From Archegozetes longisetosus (lineage: Eukaryota; Arthropoda; Arachnida; Sarcoptiformes; Trhypochthoniidae), in the NCBI GenBank assembly GCA_018873245.2, contig JAEMBT020000004.1, positions 7,543,073-7,607,072 of the forward strand: a stretch of 64,000 bases of DNA, written 5' to 3'. The notes below the pieces were generated by a model. That model was not told the DNA's origin. It made no database searches and saw nothing but the letters and a program-made list of their open reading frames with translations. The first letter of the stretch is position 1, and every line of letters starts with the position of its first letter. This document shows, one piece after another, positions 32,007 to 42,714 of this stretch. Made by a program: the position numbers and the translations under genes.

Positions 32007-33373
32007 ATGATTTTAGCAATATTTTTCAAACAATTGTTGATTTTTCTAATCTTTAACAGATATATCACAGTATCTCATCAAAAAGGTATCAGTAATTATC
32101 AATTTAAGCTAAGCTTTTACACTACAAATTTGCTTTCTGAAGAGTGTAATAAATTTTCATTTTAGTCACTATTTAAATATTTATTGGGTATGATCTCATT
32201 ATACCGATTAAATCTAAAAAAGTACAACGACTTAACCAGGAAAAACAGATCGACTTCACCTATAATCAATTTTTTTATAATATATTTATTTCAATTATCT
32301 TATGCCAGTTCATAATGTAAATTATGTAAGAGTCATAAAATGTAATACTTATTCAGATAATTTAACCTATTAAATTAATAATACTTAATTTATAGACTCA
32401 TGTTTGCTAATTCTTTTGTTAGAAGTGGAGTATACTAGATGTAGTGAATCCATCTATTTCAAACTTCCGAATAGTACTTATAAAACTTTTGTAAACGAAA
32501 TCTCACAATTCAATGGAACAGAAACCGAATTTGAAGCATTAATGGCAGAAACTCAATTTAGTTGGATGATGGCGGATTTTAATACAACAACAAATATGAC
32601 GTGCACTAAAGCTTATGATATTGATCACCATTGGCGTGAACAGTTCAAACATTGTGAGTCTAATGAGAAAAAAGGTATTCAGACGAATGTAATTCATGTG
32701 AAGTATATGTTGATTGAATTAAACTAACTTTCACTTATCTAATGGAAAAGTTTGTCCGAATTCTAATGAAGACGCTCAGAACAAATACTGTTATAGACGT
32801 AGCTTGCAGTATCTCTATTCATATGTCAACCGAAGAACAGTAAATAAAACAGAAGTTTTGACCGAAAACATTTCAATCGAGATGGAAAATGTGGTCTGGT
32901 TTACTAAATCTGATTATTATACTATAACAGGTGTTCAAAGTGAAGATTTTTGCGCTTTGGCTAGAACATTTGTTTATATAAAATGTGATAATCCAACGAA
33001 TATCGTGGAAAAAATATCTCAGCAGTTGAGTCGTTGCATCAAAGCTTGCAATCATACTGATGGTTGTGCATCGGCACGCAAGTCACAAGTGTCCAATATA
33101 AGTCTGGTTATAATTTGTGTTTTAAGTTTAGTAGTCATTATTGTTTTAGGAGTAATAGCTTTAGGATGTTATATTAGAGGCATTCCAATGAACAAAAATG
33201 ATAAGCTCAATGCTGAAGGAGAACAGTATGAAACTTACAATGATGCTATGCTATATGAAACTACTCTCGAGGGAAAGGAACACGATTATGATGTAATTCT
33301 AGAGCATTCCGAAGAATATGATGCAATTCTGGAGCATACTAATAATTATGAAACAATGAATGGAAATTTGTAA
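32007..33373 (+). CDS. Receptor B3: Cys-rich ectodomain, TM, canonical ITAM and YxxM
   Basis: Exons 32007-32085, 32423-32674 and 32751-33373; 317 aa. The splice phases are identical to B1 and B2. The second intron (76 bp) has a CTAAC branch site and an AAAAG acceptor. It has a signal peptide, ten conserved cysteines, sequons such as NST, NGT and NHT, and one membrane span. The tail carries EHDYDVI, six residues, YDAI (33287-33328), then YETM (33347-33358). ITAM tyrosines are substrates of Src-family kinases and dock Syk/Shark-type kinases in animals, and YxxM docks PI3K. That this protein signals this way is inferred from the motifs. Confidence 0.83.
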
Positions 33374-33860
33374 AAACAGCCAAGTGATTGAATCAATTAT
33401 ATTTCAACTTTGTTTTCAGTTTCATATTTATATTTACGCGTTGGTGCGAAAGGTTAAGGCAGGGGATCAAAACAAAGACTACAATTGACACAAAGTTAAA
33501 ATAAAACGTTAATGTAATCCTTATTTAAAGCAAAATTAATGCGCACAATTGAAATAATTTTGAAAATTTAATTTTTACAATTAAAATTGACAAAATTAAT
33601 TTCGACATTACAAGAGGGCAGTTGTCGAGATAAAGAGGCAATTGTTTTAACATTACTGACACACTGGTTCTTAAATTTTTGTAGGTTATTTCCATTTAGA
33701 ATAATGTTAAAAATAAAGTTTATCTTGAATCTTTATCATATGTATCTTTTGTTGTGACCCCTTGCTAGAACTTTTCTCACCGCCCCATATTGTTAAGCTA
33801 TTACCTGTCATAAACGGTGTTTTCCTCATACTTTTGCATTCCTAATAGATTAAAATCTAG
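33374..33860. repeat. 3' flank of B3 shared with B1 and B2
   Basis: Paralogous to 13915-14340 and to 23850-24000. Here it directly follows the coding region, which shows the ancestral arrangement that is interrupted behind B1. Confidence 0.65.
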
Positions 33861-34967
33861 TTTTCATTAATTATTAAAATTGACTGCAAAATACGAAATT
33901 TTGTAATATTTGTATAGATAATTTGTAGCTCCAAAACAGACAAATGAATATTATGTCATAACCGCTGCAATTATTCAATAACTTACCTGAACAAAATCTT
34001 TGCCTTATAACAAATAACTCAGAGTTTGCTCCAATGATCTGAAGATCGGTTTAGAATTGTCTAGTATCTGAGAGACAGATAAAAGAGAGTTGGTTAAAAT
34101 TTGTAGCTACCAGAAAGAGTATCAAATATTAGATGACAAAAGTTTCATGTTCTTACAAACTAAATATGATTCAGAGAAATCTTAATCATATTCGAACAGT
34201 AAATCTTCATAGTATTGAACCATTTATTCAAAAATTTTGCTTCTTTAAAAAAATTAATATATATCTTAAATGAAAGAACTCTGAGGTTTAGTTATCATTA
34301 TCTGTGCAATGAAAGTATACTAAGACAGTCAAGTGAAATAATACGTAATGATAATCAGTTTTGTAATGTGAGCGAACTCTAATAAACTCACTTTGAAAGA
34401 AAGAAAATTTCAATCATTGATTCAACTTTAATACTCTGAATTCAAATTTTAGAAGAAACTGATATCAATCCTCTAAAGTCTTTAACTAACTCGGGATAAA
34501 TACAAGTCTTCAGTGGTCTTACGAATAAGTTCGTAGAATTTCTATGGCTATAAAATTTTGACTATTTTCAAGATTAAAACTTTCTTTTCGATAAGATTAT
34601 GTTTAGAATATATTTTGAAACAGGAAGATAAGTGAAAATTTTCAAAATTTGACGAAAATTCAAAATACATTGAGATGAATTATGAAACATTCATTAATCC
34701 GTTAAAAATTTACAGATTATTAAGAATTTTATTACTTTTAAGACAATATTCCTTCTCAACATCGAGAAAAATGCTAGTGGAAATATACGAATTTCTTATT
34801 TAGTTTACAAAGTTTTTCCAATTATTTTCAAGATAAGGAAAAACGACGAAACCAAAAAGTTATGTAATTTAATTTGCAGTGTTCTTTTTGTCGAGAACAT
34901 ATGCTATATACAACAGAAGGCTTACATCAATTATCTTTACTATCTTCATTTAAGGATAAAGAACGTT
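33861..34967. other. Spacer, no gene seen
   Basis: AT-rich sequence. Weak open frames near 34880-34967 may be the upstream part of the Fanzor-like relic, but nothing can be called firmly. Confidence 0.4.
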
Positions 34968-35960
34968 GTGAGCTCCAGTTTTGGCACAAACCGTAAACAA
35001 TATTGGAAAAATATTTCACTAATGAAAATTTTGAAAACCATTAACAAGAGTACCTTGCCAGATCTTTTTCAATCTATGGTATCAACATTTCAATACATAT
35101 GCTCCGAAAAGTGGAAGGAAAAAACTAATAAAAATAAACTAGAATCTTTGAATCGAAGTCTGCGTAGCACTGAGTCTTCAAGTTTTGTTAGAATAGATCC
35201 TGGAACATGATATATATTTTGAGTGACAAAAGATGAAAAAAACTATCTATACAAGAGAGCTTATTGTTCAGATGTCAAGCAAAACAATTTCAAAGAAAGG
35301 CGATATCAAAGTCATAAAATGAAAATGCGTTAATCGCAGCTAGAAATGAATGTGAACTAATTGAAAAAGAATCAACTTGTTATTAGCAGAGAATATGATC
35401 ATTTAGAATTCACTAAGTTTACTCCAAAACATTTTGAAGTGCTACAAAAGGCATTTTCAAGAACTGTTTCAAAGATGAAATAAGATAAACAGATCAACAC
35501 TCAAAAAACTTTGGATAAAAAGCTAATCAAACTATGGGCATAAATAAGAAAAATATTGATAATAATAAAACATTTGTTGCATATGGTAATGGAAGAGTGA
35601 ATTCATTTATTAAAGGTTATGTGAAGATACAGTTGAGAAAGTTAAATGATGTATTATTGAGAAAAAGGAAACATTGTTAGGTTTATTTGACTGATGAACT
35701 CAAGACCATAAAGTTATGTTCAAAGTGCTACGAAGTGTGTAATGCATCACAATTCGCACACTGTTTTCAAGTTTCTCCAAACTGTGAAGAAAGTGAAATC
35801 GTGATATCGATGCACCATCAAATACATTGCATCAAACATTATATTTTATCAAATCATAAAATGTTCGTAAACAAATTTCAAGAGAAAATTTATTTTATTA
35901 TCAATTGTTCCAAAAGAAAGTTGAAAAGTGCCAAATCTTGGTACTTTTTGTAGCTGTTAT
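34968..35960 (+). pseudogene. TnpB/Fanzor-like nuclease relic
   Basis: Several plus-strand fragments, broken by stops, carry signatures in the order seen in Fanzor/TnpB proteins. FVRIDPGT (Asp codon at 35196) resembles the RuvC-I D-P-G-x motif and is followed at once by a TGA. Further on, VAYGNGRVNSFIKGYVKIQL leads into a stretch with R-K-R-K-H-C, an in-frame TAG, then VYLTDELKTIKLCSKCYEVC, which resembles the RuvC-III D-E-x-x-T-S-x-x-C-x-x-C segment running into a zinc ribbon. Eukaryotic Fanzors are RNA-guided nucleases carried by transposons. This copy is non-functional. The call rests on motif order, not on a search. Confidence 0.45.
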
Positions 35961-36926
35961 TTACCATTTGATTGATACAATCTGTGTCTAAACGGTTAAG
36001 AAAAATGTATATAATTAAGAATATTTCGGCTGAGCAGGCAATGGAATCCCAGAGTTTAAGATTCCTAGATGCGCGTCTAAAAGCTCCAAGAACCTTAAAC
36101 GACTTAAACTAGTGACAAAGCTACATGGTTTATTTCTACTTTAGCTGCTAATTTAAAACATACTTTCGAAGAAAGCTCGGGAAGCGCGTCCAACAAGTTG
36201 TTCCAACGAAAGATATAAAAAGAGCTGGTGTGTACCTTAGAAAAGTCTTTTGAGTATAAGCATCATTATTATCTTGGATCAGCTGATAGTGACAATCAAA
36301 TTTATAGTCTAACAAGCCTTCCGAAGACATAGACTCTAAATACAATAGAATTGGACATTCGATGAAAACGAGCCTAATTGTGCCATTACCCACAACTCAT
36401 AAATCGACAACTTTTGAGTTCTTGTAAACAGTGGCGCTATTAGGCGCTTTCTTTTCATCAGGTATCTAATGCTTTTTAACTTAGAATTTACATCCATCCT
36501 ACTTTGATGTTGCTAGAACAACTATTACACAATTTAATACTTACACGCTATCAAAGCCTCAATGTCTAAAAATATAAAGTTAAGAACAGGGAATCTCTGA
36601 GCCTGCATAACCAAAATTCTATCAACTATTTTACAATATTGTCAGAATCAGTTTTTATAGTGAGTCATCTTAAATTGTCTATATGAATCACTATGCTTTA
36701 CATTTTCGAAAACAATGAATTACACTTAATCACACTTATAAATATAAAGTTTAATTATTGCAACCGAACCAAAGATTACATTCTCATCAGTTTGACTAAC
36801 ATTATTCGAAATGTGCGTTCATTACTAACCTAACTATCAGTCAATTTGAAACGTTAAAGCATTAATAATACTTATTAAAATAAAAATATTCCAAAATAAA
36901 AAAGCAATAATGTTTAGAATTAGAGG
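35961..36926. other. Spacer, no gene seen
   Basis: May include more of the preceding relic. An 81-codon minus-strand frame (36148-36393) has no known domain. The GRAMD1 3' untranslated region probably ends here. Confidence 0.4.
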
Positions 36927-38961
36927 TTATAACTCATCCCTTGTGCTGTCTTTTAATTGAAGCAAATTTGTTTCAATCACTTTAACCATTTTGATTGCGC
37001 TATCGATCAACTGTTTCCGTCTGATGGCATCATCGGCAAATTGTGAAGTGGTAAAAGGTATAACATTTAAATCTTGAAATCTGGACTCAATTTGCCAAAG
37101 ACGGATGAATACCATAATATTAAGAACGAAAATAAATACTAAAATAACTAAAATAAGCTTTAAAAGGAATGTATCGTTCAGTAGGGAATGAAAATAACTT
37201 GTAAAAATCCCTTTCGTATTGACGGTTGATTCAAGTGCAGAGCCAATTGTAAGCCTTTCAGATACATTTTGAATCATAGTGTCATCAATTGAGGAAACAG
37301 ATGAAACAGAATCGATATAATCAATATTTTTGGCATTTATTTTCAGTTCTTCAATGTCGCTAACGAGAGCCAAATTGCGTTCCATTTCTATCCAAATCGG
37401 CAATGCCTTCGAGAGATCATTGCAATAGTCAGTTATGCCCTGAATAGAACTCTTTTCAATCATCGGTTTCATTAAACCTAAACTCCAGGTGTTCTTCTTA
37501 TAAAACACTTTTGCATGTACTCTAAGACGCGCAACATTTGCAGAATCTAGAGTCAGACACCATTGAGAGTGTACTGAAAAAGTATCACAATAGGGAACAT
37601 TTACATTATCAGCTTCTGATCTAACCATATAGACGCTTCCAGGAATACTGTTTTGAAGAAGACGCTGGACTTCAATCGTAGGCGCAGACTTGACTAGAGT
37701 GTGATTTAAAGCTACTGTATAGTTCAATTGTCGAATTTTATCATTGTTTTGTGAGTCCTCCCATTGAGTTACACAAAGATCATAAGTTTGACGCGATTTG
37801 TGTAAGTTGTGGATAAATTTGTTGTCAGTAAACATTAACTCAAAAGCGTGGTCCACATCAACTGGAATTTTCAGGTCAAGAATAAGCTTTCCTTCGTGTG
37901 AGGCACACTTACACTCGCAGGTCATCACTATTTGGTCCAAGCAGTCTTCATAGACTTCTTGTTCGGCACTAAAGTCAGGATCACTTGAATGACAAGAATC
38001 GGAATTGTCGTGATTTACTGCTTTTGAATGCGTTGATATATCATTAGGCATATTATCGTTAGAGTACTCTTCTTCATCATCAGAAGTGAGTCCCAAATCG
38101 TCGCCATAGTTGTAGTGAACCCACTGCCACAACTCTGCGGAACTCATTGGTTGGTCTAAGAGTGCATTTTGCCAAATCCTAAATAGCATAACATGGGTCT
38201 TGTCTCGAGCTGCAAACGACGTAAAAACATATTTATCTCCAGAAGTAGTGATCACTTGTATAGCATTTGGTATAAGACGGGCAGTATATGCTTTAGTCAA
38301 AGAAGTGATGTCTCGGCACTTAATAACCTGTAATGAAACAATTGAATTATTAGCACAACAAAGTAGTAAAGTTATAGCTAAGTTTCAAATGAATCAAGGC
38401 TCGACTGACAAGGCTTGTCTCCCATTTGAATATATTGGCATAAAATGCAATATAATTGAGTGATAGATAAAGTCTTCCGTGAACTAAGATATCTTTCTGA
38501 AGAGCACACGAATAGTCAACAACAAGTCTCTCGTTATTAGGAACTGAATTAGAAAACAATCGCTTAAACTCTTCGTGACGTGATTTATACGAAGGGTTCA
38601 ATATATTGAGCCATGAAGAGTTTGATCGCTTCTTCTTTACTTGATTTCTATTATCACTACTCTTTTTAATATCACTTGAATCGCCACCAATTGATTGATT
38701 CGTTTCGACACTTATTGCTCCAGAAGGTGATTCAATCGATTGTTGACGACTTTGCGGACTATTGTTGGCAGCTGCTTGAGCATCATCTCTATTAGTAGCA
38801 ACGGTTTGCGACTGTTTCAATTCATCACATGAAGTGCTATTACTATTGTTTTGATTATTGGTTAGACCATTACTACCATTACTACCATTACTACCATTAA
38901 TACTGTTATAGTTAATGTTTCTTCGAATCAGTTGTTGTTGAGATGCAATCATTGACTGCAT
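36927..38961 (-). CDS. GRAMD1: GRAMD1/Aster-type sterol transfer protein
   Basis: Two exons, 38961-38410 and 38327-36927 (82 bp intron, phase 0); 650 aa, close to the 660-740 aa of vertebrate GRAMD1 proteins. After a low-complexity N-terminus with a (Ser-Asn-Gly)n run comes a GRAM domain (from about residue 133, starting EEFKRLFSNSVPNNERLVVD; the intron falls inside it), an acidic linker, an ASTER/VASt lipid-binding domain (about 325-510) and one hydrophobic span (about 572-594). Members of this family sit in the ER membrane with domains in the cytosol and move cholesterol from the plasma membrane at contact sites. The protein ends in STRDEL, a KDEL-like sequence on the side expected to face the ER lumen. 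An additional upstream exon cannot be excluded. Confidence 0.9.
38868..38905. repeat. CCATTACTA trinucleotide-type coding repeat
   Basis: Tandem ACCATTACT units encode (Ser-Asn-Gly)n near the GRAMD1 N-terminus. Length variation between individuals would be expected and would not change the frame because the unit is 9 bp. Confidence 0.75.
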
Positions 38962-40556
38962 TTTCGCATCTCATTCACACAAATAACTTCTAATTTTTTT
39001 TTCATTAATTATTTGAATAACAGGTCAAGCATGTATTTATTAACATCATTAAGATCTATTTCAGGTAAGATTAGATTTACATCATTACATCAACTATTGA
39101 CATAAGCGCTTAACAACACTATCTATTACTCTATTGCTTTACTTGAATTTTGCATAAGTTTTGTGTAAACAAGCGCTAGATTCAATTTAGCTTAACTTTT
39201 TCTAACTTACTGTGTGCCTAACTTTACATTAGACAATCATTTGACATTTCATTGTTTCAGCTACTTTTCCTTTATCTTAAAATGTCAAACACATTCAAGT
39301 CATTGATTTATGAGAAATTACTCTTCAAAATTCATTTATATTAAACTTACGATTAGAGCTTTAAGTTTTGAAGTTAATGTCAAATAAAAGAATAAACTTA
39401 TTAAATATAATAAATTTAATTATTACAAAAAAACAAAACAAGTTAAACTAAAATTAGACGTTGCTTCAAATGTTAGGGATTGTTTAAATAACTGAATATT
39501 AGTTGAGATAAAAAAAGCTGATAATTTTTATCAGTCACGTTAAAATGCAATCTGCCTGAGTCTTGTGTTTTTTAATCATCAAATTTAGGGTTGAAGTTCA
39601 CCCTTTTGCAGAAACGTAAACATAAAGCCTTTCAGCCAAAAATGGATTGTATTCAATTTTTAATGTTTACTGAACTATTAAGTTCTAAAAATATTCTTGA
39701 GTTTAAAGACTCGAATGCAAAATTTGAGTAAATAATCGAATTTCGAGATCCTGATTAGAAAAATGCTTGAGATTTGACAAAACTTTTAAAATATGCTTAG
39801 AATCGCCAGCTTCCTGTTATACCTCATTTGTCATGTTTTGTAATATATTCGTGTTGCAGTGGAAAGGACGCAACATTGATTGATCGATTCGACAATCAAA
39901 AGCGATCAAAATAACGAAAGATAATTAAGATATGAGATACAAACAATGGACTAATGTTTGCAATATGAAAGTTCAAAATAGACGGCTTTAGAACTTGCAT
40001 GAACTCGAGCTGTAAATGTTCTGGTATCTTTTACAATTATTTTTCAAAGTAATGTCCAACATTGTAAGATCAAAATAAGCTATATCTATCAAATAAGCTG
40101 AATACAAACCCATTAAAGAAATTATATGCACTCGTATAAAGCTATCGTAATAAAGTTGTATCAAACATTTCTCTGTTTATGATGTTTTGCGCAAGTTTTA
40201 ATTTAATGGTTCAACATTGGCTCATATCAAGTCGTAAAGTAAACATGAAATTAAAATTATTTGAATTAAATAAAAAGTTTTGCGATAAATTCGTAAAAGT
40301 TGAGTCACTCTCTAGTAAGTTGACTTGTATGCTCCATCCACATAGTGCTAGAGCTTGAAAAGTTGCTGACGCATTAGAAGTCATTAATTCGGATTTGGCG
40401 CTCATTTATTTCATTTGTTGTCAAGTATAGAGCCCATAAAAAGACAATACCTTCAGTTAAAGCACTTCTCATAGTATTGTTCATAAACAAAAAGACACTA
40501 ATAATCGAGTGAAAACAAAGTCATTCGATAATAATCTCATTTTTATCATAACCACA
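38962..40556. other. Divergent spacer GRAMD1-UBXN7
   Basis: 1.6 kb between two opposite start codons, with no coding region supported. Promoters and untranslated exons of both genes probably lie here. No core element can be singled out. Confidence 0.45.
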
Positions 40557-42628
40557 ATGGAGTCGACCTCTGGTTCAACACAAATGTCAAACATCGAAAT
40601 GGAGGCCGCGATCGACCAGTTCTGTAACGTTACAGGTACTGAAGATGAAGATTATTTGGTTTTAATCTATTAACTAATTTATATATTTTTAATCTGAGGC
40701 TCGGACCCACAGACGGCCAGAGCAACATTAGAAGCGTGCAGTTGGAATATAGAATTAGCGGTTAATATGTTTGTAGACACAAATGATGGCATGGTTGGTA
40801 ACAATCCGAACACGAGCTCAACCAATGTTTCTAACACTTCAAGCGTCACTCAAACCAATCATTTGAGTTCACAAATCGAGTACTTTTCCTTTCATTTTCT
40901 TTAAATGTTTTGTCTGGTCTTTACTATTTTAGTTAATGTTTTCACATCTATTTTGTTTCCATTAATATGACCAGTACCGACTCCATTCGTCCGCCTATTC
41001 CTCCAGTTCGACAAGTCCTTGTCGAAGATTATCCGTCTGTCTCTTACAGCAATCACCTGCGGAGGCCTAATTCTAGTTCGGTGTTCGATGCCTTTAGAGA
41101 TTTTGAACAGGAAGCCAGTATGTCATTGATTTCATGTCTTATGCATTTATTTCTAATGATTTGAATTGTTTTATCATTTAACTGAAGGATGGCACGAACA
41201 GCAAATTTTGAGAGAATCGAATGGCAGTCTTTCTGCGAGTGCGACAAAGCGACGTACACTCGAAGATCTCTTTCGTCCCCCACTAGACCTGATGTGTAGG
41301 GGCACTTTTGAAATGGTTGGCTTTCTATTAATAGTTGTGTTTGAATTACTCATTAATTTTGTTACACTTCAAAAGGCTAAAGAAGAGGGTCAGCGACTCA
41401 ACAAATGGCTTATGGTTAACATTCAAAATCATAGAGAATTTTCGTGTCAAGTTCTCAACAGAGATGTCTGGAGTAATCCTGCCGTCAAGAGTATCATAAG
41501 TGATAATTTCATATTTTGGCAGGTACTACATCAAAACATAGCTAATTTCTAATGGCTTCCAATAATATTTAACGAAGACATTAGATTAGATTTGAATAAC
41601 TGTGAACAAACTTACCGACTGATATCTTTCCAATAGACTTATCACGACAACAGTGAAGGTCAACGATTTATGCAGTTTTATAATGTCGTAGATTTTCCTT
41701 ATGTCGCTATTCTTGATCCGAGAACCGGTAAATAGATTTGCTTGTCATATAATGAATATAATTGATTGAAAATTTGATCTGACAGGGGAAAAGATGCGCT
41801 GCTGGACAGCGATAGACCCGGTTTCCTTCTGTGATCTCGTAACTGAGTTCTTACACGATCATCCGTCGCCTTCTGGTACAACTGAAAGTGTAGATAGTTT
41901 AAATTTCATGCACAAGCCTTCCGTGGAAAAGGTTCATCAAATTAAAGCCTAATATTGAATACTCCAGTTATAGCTTATATTCATTCTAAAGCAGACACTG
42001 TATGACGAAAGTGAAGAAATGCAACTGAAAGCAGCAATCGCTGCTTCATTACAAGAGGTGGCAAAGGGCGAACAAAATACAATCGATCAGTTAAGTAATG
42101 ATGCCGACGACAGCGATTTGGAAACATACGAATCGGATACTGAAGATACCAAGAATAACTCAAACGACGCTCAAGTTAAATCAAAAGTAGAAACACAGTC
42201 TATACAAAATGCCAAAGAATCAGGTGTTTCATCATCTACTTTATCATCAAAATGTAATTCACAAGAAGTGAAAGCAAATACTGTTGAAGATTACCGACTA
42301 TATTTAGGGCCTGAAAATGGAACTAAATTTGAATTTGTGGTCAGATATCCCGATGGAAACAGAGAAAATATAACATTTCCCTCTGAATCACAATTGAAGG
42401 TATGACAAATTTGACAAAGTATTCAAAATACAAAAATGATCCTAATTTTATTTTGAACAGGCTTTGTATTTATACCTGTTATCGAAAGGTTATAGTATGA
42501 ATGATTATGATTTGATAACAAATTTTCCAAAAAGAAATTTAAAAGAGATTACAAGTTCTGATGGCATTACATTGGAATCAGCAGGAATTCATTCAAGAGA
42601 TACTCTATACGTTCAGCACAAAACATAA
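40557..42628 (+). CDS. UBXN7: UBX domain protein 7 (p97/VCP adaptor)
   Basis: Nine exons: 40557-40635, 40699-40879, 40975-41117, 41188-41315, 41376-41522, 41637-41727, 41786-41931, 41995-42399, 42461-42628; all phases close, 495 aa (human UBXN7 about 490). Domain order: UBA (AIDQFCNVTG..ARATLEACSWNIELAVNMF), a linker, the thioredoxin-like UAS domain (LMVNIQNHREFSCQVLNRD.., FPYVAILDPRTG), a ubiquitin-interacting motif (EEMQLKAAIAASLQE), an acidic linker, and a C-terminal UBX domain (FVVRYPDGNRENITFPSE to LYVQH). The family links the p97/VCP ATPase to ubiquitylated substrates of cullin ligases. The first acceptor (40698) was chosen because it restores the family spacing in the UBA domain. The eighth exon may start three bases earlier. 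Confidence 0.92.
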
Positions 42629-42633
42629 CTTTA

Positions 42634-42690
42634 ATTATATATATATATATAAGTAGTGAATAATTGAAATTTTAAATTTTTAAAAATAAA
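42634..42690 (+). terminator. UBXN7 3' end with AATAAA signal
   Basis: A (TA)n run at about 42634-42651 follows the stop, and AATAAA lies at 42685-42690. The IWS1 stop on the other strand is at 42715, so the two 3' ends converge within about 90 bp and probably overlap. Confidence 0.6.
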
Positions 42691-42714
42691 ATTAAACCTT
42701 TTTTATTAATAAAT

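Noticed and set aside
40636-40698. UBXN7 first intron ending at CCCACAG (40712)
   Set aside because: It leaves the UBA domain with wrong spacing or phase. The acceptor CTGAG at 40698 gives the spacing found in UBXN7 proteins.
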